NCBI GenBank assembly: GCA_003265885.1
Contig: QFBQ01000035.1
Location: 1 to 17,491, forward strand
From: Candidatus Marinamargulisbacteria bacterium SCGC AG-343-D04
GTDB taxonomy: Bacteria > Margulisbacteria > Marinamargulisbacteria > GCA-2716485 > GCA-002719695
Reading direction: 5' to 3'
Length of the DNA: 17,491 nt
Made by a program: the position numbers and the translations under genes. Of the stretch, positions 13,645 to 17,491 are shown piece after piece (the stretch's first letter is position 1; each line of letters opens with the position of its first letter). The notes under the pieces were generated by a model. The model worked only from the letters and a program-made list of their open reading frames with translations. It did not search any database and had not been told where the DNA came from.

Positions 13645-15303
13645 TTACATCATACCTCCCATTCCACCCATTCCTGGCATTCCGCCGCCCATGCCTCCAC
13701 CGGCAGGAACTTCAGCTTTATCTTCTGGATTGTCAGCAATCAAAACATCTGTTGTTAATAATAAACTTACAATAGATGCTGCATTTTGAAGTGCAGATTT
13801 TGTTACTTTAGAAGGGTCTACAACTCCAGCTTTGATCATATCTGTGAATTCATCTGTTCGTGCGTTGTATCCAAAGTCTCCTTCAGCAGATCTTACTTTA
13901 TCAACAATTACGGATGCTTCTAAATCAGAGTTAGATGCAATTTGTCTTAATGGAAGCTCTAGAGCTTTTGCAACTATTTTAACACCAACTTTGATATCAC
14001 CTTCTTCTTTTTGGAAGGCTTCTTCTAGAGCTGGGATTTGTCTGATTAAGGCTGTTCCTCCACCAGATACAATACCATCTTCAACAGCTGCTCGTGTAGC
14101 AGAAAGAGCGTCTTCTACTCTGTACTTCTTTTCTTTTAATTCTGTTTCTGTAGCAGCTCCAACTTTAATAACGGCAACTCCACCAGATAGCTTAGCTAAC
14201 CTTTCTTGAAGTTTCTCTTTATCGTAAGAAGAATCACTTAATTCGATTTCTTTTTTGATTTGCTCAACTCTAGCATCTATGTTTGCTTGCTCGCCTTTTC
14301 CTTGAACGATTGTTGTGTTGTCTTTGTCAGCCTTGATTTTTGAAGCTGTCCCTAATTGAGTTAGCTCAACTGTTTCTAATGTTAAACCTTTTTCCTCAGA
14401 AATTACTTCACCACCAGTTAAAACAGCAATATCTTCAAGCATAGCTTTTCGTCTATCTCCAAACCCAGGAGCTTTAATTGCTAAACAATTTACAGTTCCT
14501 CTAAGTTTGTTAACAACGATAGTTGCAAGAGCTTCACCTTCAATATCTTCTGAAATAACAACAAGAGCTTTTCCAGCTTGAACAACTTTTTCAAGTATTG
14601 GTAAAAGATCTTTGATAGCTGTGATTTTTTTGTCTGTGATTAAAATGAATGGATCGTCGTAGGCTGCTTCCATTCTATCTTTATCGGTAATCATATATGG
14701 AGAAGAGAATCCTTTATCAAATTGCATTCCTTCTACTACATCTAATTCTGTATCAATTCCTTTTGATTCTTCTACAGTAATTACGCCATCTTTTCCTACT
14801 TTATCCATTGCGTCTGCAATTAAGTTTCCAATTTCATCATCATTATTTGCTGAAATTGTAGCTACTTGAGCAATAGCTTCTTTAGTTTCAACTGGCTTGC
14901 TGCTGTTGTTTAATCCATCAATTACGATTTTTACAGCTTTTTCAATTCCTTTTTTAAGTCTGTTTGGATTTGCTCCAGCTGCAACATTTTTTAAACCTTC
15001 TTTGAAAATTGCGTAACCTAATATAGTAGCGGTTGTTGTTCCGTCTCCTGCGATGTCATTGGTTTTAGATGCAACTTCTTTTAAAAGCTGAGCACCCATG
15101 TTTTCAAATGGATCTTCTAATTCGATTTCTTTTGCAATAGTCACTCCATCATTTGTAATAGTAGGTGATCCCCATTTCTTTTCTAAAACAACGTTGTTTC
15201 CATTAGGACCTAATGTGCTTCCTACAGCGTCTGTTACTTTTTTGATTCCTTCTGCAAGGGCTTTCCATGCATCATCGGAATATTTTAATTGTTTTGAACT
15301 CAT
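13645..15303 (-). CDS. groEL: Chaperonin GroEL (60 kDa)
   Basis: GroEL forms the ATP-driven double-ring folding chamber capped by GroES. The 552-residue protein is of full length. It has the N-terminal LGPNGNNVVLEKKWGSPTITNDGVTIAKEIELEDP, the ATP/Mg motif GDGTTTAT (near residues 86-93), an apical domain, the hinge-region sequence AAVEDGIVSGGGTALIR, and a Gly/Met-rich tail ending GGMGGMM. A strong GGAGG precedes the ATG. The groES stop lies 23 bases upstream, and the gene ends at the shared terminator. Codon choice is less T/A-biased at wobble than in neighbours, as expected of a highly expressed gene. Confidence 0.98.
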   Translation of the reverse strand: MSSKQLKYSDDAWKALAEGIKKVTDAVGSTLGPNGNNVVLEKKWGSPTITNDGVTIAKEIELEDPFENMGAQLLKEVASKTNDIAGDGTTTATILGYAIFKEGLKNVAAGANPNRLKKGIEKAVKIVIDGLNNSSKPVETKEAIAQVATISANNDDEIGNLIADAMDKVGKDGVITVEESKGIDTELDVVEGMQFDKGFSSPYMITDKDRMEAAYDDPFILITDKKITAIKDLLPILEKVVQAGKALVVISEDIEGEALATIVVNKLRGTVNCLAIKAPGFGDRRKAMLEDIAVLTGGEVISEEKGLTLETVELTQLGTASKIKADKDNTTIVQGKGEQANIDARVEQIKKEIELSDSSYDKEKLQERLAKLSGGVAVIKVGAATETELKEKKYRVEDALSATRAAVEDGIVSGGGTALIRQIPALEEAFQKEEGDIKVGVKIVAKALELPLRQIASNSDLEASVIVDKVRSAEGDFGYNARTDEFTDMIKAGVVDPSKVTKSALQNAASIVSLLLTTDVLIADNPEDKAEVPAGGGMGGGMPGMGGMGGMM

Positions 15304-15326
15304 AATATATTAAACCTCCGTTAAGA

Positions 15327-15626
15327 TTAATTTTCTTTGATTGCTAAAATATCGTTTTCTCTAATAATTAAATATTCAGAACCTTCAATTTTTAATTCTG
15401 TACCGCCATATTTTGCATAAATAACGATATCTCCTTCTTGAACGTTTAATGGAATTGTTTTTCCATCTTCAGTAACTCTTCCTGTTCCTACTTTTAACAC
15501 TTTTCCTGTTTGTGGTTTTTCTTGTGCTGAATCTGGAATAACGATTCCGGATTGAGTTGTGTGTTCTGCAGATTCTTGTTCTACAATGACTCTATCGCCA
15601 AGTGGTTTATATTTAGGTTTACTCAT
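15327..15626 (-). CDS. groES: Co-chaperonin GroES (10 kDa)
   Basis: A 99-residue co-chaperonin that caps GroEL. The start KPLGDRVIVEQ, the mobile-loop segment TTQSGIVIPDSAQEKPQ (about 24-40), GKVLKVGTGRV and the ending YLIIRENDILAIKEN are all typical. AGGAGG lies nine bases before the ATG. It is the first gene of the groES-groEL operon, with its own strong promoter and a palindrome at the predicted start site. Confidence 0.98.
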   Translation of the reverse strand: MSKPKYKPLGDRVIVEQESAEHTTQSGIVIPDSAQEKPQTGKVLKVGTGRVTEDGKTIPLNVQEGDIVIYAKYGGTELKIEGSEYLIIRENDILAIKEN

Positions 15627-15651
15627 AGCTAAATGCCTCCTTAAGATTTTT

Positions 15652-15668
15652 TACTATTTTAAATAGTA
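15652..15668. promoter_or_regulatory. Palindromic putative operator of groESL
   Basis: TACTATTTTAAATAGTA is a perfect inverted repeat with eight-base arms and a one-base centre. It starts about seven bases downstream of the groES -10 box, right on the expected transcription start, where a repressor would block. It does not match the CIRCE element of HrcA (TTAGCACTC arms). As RNA it could alternatively form a weak hairpin in the leader. Confidence 0.55.
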
Positions 15669-15675
15669 GCAAGAA

Positions 15676-15704
15676 ATTATACTTAAATTTGAATATTTGA
15701 GCAA
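15676..15704 (-). promoter_or_regulatory. Promoter of groES-groEL
   Basis: On the minus strand, TTGCTC (15699-15704) and a consensus TATAAT (15676-15681) are exactly 17 bases apart. The predicted leader is about 40 bases and carries the strong AGGAGG of groES. This looks like a housekeeping-sigma promoter; no clear sigma32-type boxes were seen. Confidence 0.75.
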
Positions 15705-15797
15705 GTTTTTTTTGCTTTGCTTTTCATTCATTTTATACTCTATTGAAAATCTGTGATTTTTGATTAACAATATAGGTCTTTCAGAATAATCCAATTT

Positions 15798-15888
15798 GCC
15801 GGGGTGGTGGAATTGGTAGACACGACGGACTTAAAATCCGTTGAGCATTTAAACGCTCGTGCCGGTTCAATTCCGGCTCCCGGTACCA
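15798..15888 (+). tRNA. tRNA-Leu (anticodon UAA)
   Basis: A type II tRNA of 91 nt including encoded CCA. The acceptor GCCGGGG pairs with TCCCGGT (with the G1-U72 pair also seen in E. coli tRNA-Leu). The D arm contains TGGTGGAATTGGTAGACACG. The anticodon loop CTTAAAA gives TAA. A long variable arm (about GAGCATTTAAACGCTC) is followed by the T arm with GGTTCAATTCC. It reads UUA, the main leucine codon in AT-rich genomes. It is divergent from groES; an AATAAT at 15785-15790 could be its -10 box, but no convincing -35 is at standard spacing. Confidence 0.96.
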
Positions 15889-15900
15889 ACTTTATTAGTT

Positions 15901-17172
15901 TTAATTTAGTCTTTTTTGGATAGTATTGTAGTGAGCGTCTAGCTTTTCGACCTGTGTTAGTCTTTCAATATGTGGTGCTATTTTTTCTAACCCTTCTTTG
16001 GTATATGTTAAATGAGACGAGAACTTTACAAAGTCCATAACGGAAAGAGGTGATGAAAATCGTGCAGATCGTCCGGTAGGTAAAACGTGATTAGGACCTG
16101 AAATGTAATCACCACAAGCTACGGGTGTATAGGCTCCACAAAAAATGGCTCCTGCATGTTTGATTTCCCTTTTGACAGATTCAGCGTCATCAATCATGAG
16201 TACTAAATGTTCAGTGGCGATTGTATCTATGGCTTCAATGGCTTTTTTTCTGTTTTCGACTGTAAATAATGCACTGTTTTTTAGAGCTTCTGTAATAATA
16301 TCTTTTCGTTTTAAAGAAGATAGTTGTGTTGTTATTTCATCATTGATAGATGTTAAAATATTTTTCTGAGGGGATAAAATGATTCCGGATGCATCAGGGT
16401 CATGTTCGCATTGTGCCAATAGCTCAGCCGCAGCAAAAGGTATGTAGGTGCTATCTTCGATATAAATTAATACTTCAGAAGGTCCAGCGGGTTTATCGAT
16501 GTCGACCACTCCGTACACCATCTGTTTGGCTTTATCGACGTATTTGTTTCCAGGTCCTACAATTTTATCTACTTTTGGAATAGATTCCGTTCCAAATGCC
16601 AATCCAAAGATAGCTTGAGCGCCACCAGCTTTAATGATGATCTCTATATCGCATTCTTTTGCTGTAACTAATACTTCTGGGGCAATAGAGCCGTCTTGTA
16701 ACGGAGGTGTTGTCATAACACAAGTTTTCACTCCAGCTGTTTTTGCAGGAATAGCATTCATGATGACACTAGAAGGATAAAGCGCCTTTCCTCCAGGAAC
16801 ATATAAGCCTGCAGACTCTATGGCCGTATATTGCATTCCGTATGAATAACCCTCTTCTAGAGACTCTTCCCAATCTATGGGGAGTTGATTTTCATGGAAT
16901 TGGCGTACATTTTTGATGGCTAATTGAATACTTTCTATGAATTCAGGAGAGACCTGTTTATATGCGTTTTGTATTTCTTCTTCACTCACTCTGAGTGAGA
17001 AATTTTCTGAATGAATACTATCAAACTTTTGAGTATACTCTATTACGGCCTCGTCTTTTCTTTCTTGGATGGCTGTTTTTATGGTGTCTAATAGCGGGAT
17101 TAACTCTGTGTGAGTGTCGATGTTTTGTGATGATGAATAATGTGTTTTATCGAATTCGTTTATTGTAAGCAT
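15901..17172 (-). CDS. hisD: Histidinol dehydrogenase
   Basis: HisD performs the last two NAD-dependent oxidations of histidine synthesis, L-histidinol to L-histidine. The 423-residue protein is of normal length. Family sequence is clear: SAGLYVPGGKALYPSSVIMNAIPAKTAGV, AGGAQAIFGLAFGT, KIVGPGNKYV, and LLAQCEHDPDA, carrying the Gln/His zinc ligands. ATEHLVLM holds the catalytic Glu-His pair, and SGPNHVLPTGRSARFSSPLSV follows near the end. No other his gene is in the window; aroA lies 51 bases upstream on the same strand, suggesting a mixed amino-acid operon or two separate units. There is no Shine-Dalgarno, and a -10-like TAAAAT lies six bases before the ATG. Confidence 0.97.
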   Translation of the reverse strand: MLTINEFDKTHYSSSQNIDTHTELIPLLDTIKTAIQERKDEAVIEYTQKFDSIHSENFSLRVSEEEIQNAYKQVSPEFIESIQLAIKNVRQFHENQLPIDWEESLEEGYSYGMQYTAIESAGLYVPGGKALYPSSVIMNAIPAKTAGVKTCVMTTPPLQDGSIAPEVLVTAKECDIEIIIKAGGAQAIFGLAFGTESIPKVDKIVGPGNKYVDKAKQMVYGVVDIDKPAGPSEVLIYIEDSTYIPFAAAELLAQCEHDPDASGIILSPQKNILTSINDEITTQLSSLKRKDIITEALKNSALFTVENRKKAIEAIDTIATEHLVLMIDDAESVKREIKHAGAIFCGAYTPVACGDYISGPNHVLPTGRSARFSSPLSVMDFVKFSSHLTYTKEGLEKIAPHIERLTQVEKLDAHYNTIQKRLN

Positions 17173-17187
17173 GATGCTATTTTAGCA
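17173..17187 (-). promoter_or_regulatory. Putative extended -10 promoter and inverted repeat at the hisD start
   Basis: On the minus strand, TGCTAAAAT forms an extended -10 element (TAAAAT at 17179-17184) six bases before the ATG. ATGCTA-AAA-TAGCAT is a perfect short inverted repeat covering it. No good -35 is seen. If this is the real promoter, transcription would begin about at the start codon. Confidence 0.35.
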
Positions 17188-17223
17188 TATTTTTTTATTA
17201 TTGATGTAGATCTGAAAGAGTTT

Positions 17224-17491
17224 TTAATTGCAGAGGGTATCAACTATAGAGAAGAAGTTTGGAAATGAGGTTTTGATACAGTCGATGTTATCGCATTCAA
17301 TGGGGTGTTGCATGGCTAGGCTTCCAATGATAGCAGACATGGCAATTCTATGATCAAAATGGGTTTCTATTTTGGGTAAATGTGGAGAGAAGCCTCCTTC
17401 AAGTGTAAATCCATCAGGGGCTTCATGAATAGTTCCTCCAAATTGCTGAATCATCTTAACAATGGTGTGGATTCTGTCTGATTCTTTATGA
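17224..17491 (-). CDS. aroA: 3-phosphoshikimate 1-carboxyvinyltransferase (EPSP synthase), C-terminal part
   Basis: The gene continues beyond the right edge; only the last 89 or so codons are present. The frame is open to the edge and begins in the window with HKESDRI, the conserved KESDR motif of EPSP synthase. It continues with MIQQFGGTIHEAPDGF and then the catalytic-domain end THFDHRIAMSAIIGSLA, where the DHR motif is characteristic. It ends with the IKTSFPNFFSIV segment, as in full-length AroA. The enzyme joins phosphoenolpyruvate to shikimate 3-phosphate in aromatic amino-acid synthesis. It is followed 51 bases later by hisD on the same strand. Confidence 0.93.
   Translation of the reverse strand, partial: HKESDRIHTIVKMIQQFGGTIHEAPDGFTLEGGFSPHLPKIETHFDHRIAMSAIIGSLAMQHPIECDNIDCIKTSFPNFFSIVDTLCN

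Noticed and set aside
13583..13789. Proline/glycine-rich plus-strand frame after ligA
   Set aside because: It runs through the terminator hairpin and the complement of the GroEL Gly/Met tail, so the PPIPPIPGIPPP pattern is an antisense artefact.
13832..14209. 125-codon plus-strand frame inside groEL
   Set aside because: Antisense to a fully conserved groEL, with no independent support.
15652..15704. CIRCE/HrcA operator upstream of groES
   Set aside because: The arms do not match TTAGCACTC/GAGTGCTAA anywhere in the groES leader; the palindrome present is AT-rich and different.

Overview
The window reads as a piece of chromosome from an AT-rich, Gram-negative-type (diderm) bacterium that uses the standard code, with TGA as a real stop. 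Outer-membrane biogenesis genes (bamA, skp/ompH, lpxD) argue for an LPS-type envelope. A BamA with only three POTRA domains, a lone Amj-type lipid II flippase, and a DUF151 nuclease at the end of the thrS operon fit a poorly sampled diderm lineage, perhaps near Cyanobacteria/Margulisbacteria. That placement is a weak inference. Most genes lie on the minus strand; only amj-ligA and a tRNA-Leu lie on plus.

Positions 1-2494 are accessory and decaying. There is an intact SAM methyltransferase and a small four-helix membrane protein. Between them lie remnants of at least four genes, all facing the same way: a methyltransferase C-terminus, a P-loop NTPase cut short and joined out of frame to that C-terminus, a GNAT acetyltransferase start, and the 3' part of a conserved hypothetical gene. 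This zone begins directly at the 3' end of a tRNA-Arg(UCU) gene, a classic island position.

Positions 2495-6528 hold tRNA-Arg and the translation operon (transcribed right to left): HicB-like protein, thrS, infC, rpmI, rplT, DUF151 nuclease. Positions 6526-10738 hold the envelope operon secG, bamA, skp/ompH, lpxD and a YjbH-like outer-membrane barrel, tightly packed with overlaps and read from a good sigma70-type promoter. From the same short intergenic region, amj (peptidoglycan precursor flippase) and ligA (DNA ligase) run the other way. They end at a perfect bidirectional terminator shared with groESL.

Positions 13645-17491 hold groES-groEL behind a strong promoter with a palindrome at the expected start site (no CIRCE element), a tRNA-Leu(UAA), hisD, and the C-terminal end of aroA running off the window.

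I found no clear new defence or mobile system. The best leads are the gene-remnant zone at tRNA-Arg, the HicB-like protein overlapping thrS, the palindromic groES operator, three operon-head genes whose -10 boxes sit so close to the start codon that their mRNAs may be leaderless, and the YjbH-like barrel translationally coupled to lpxD.
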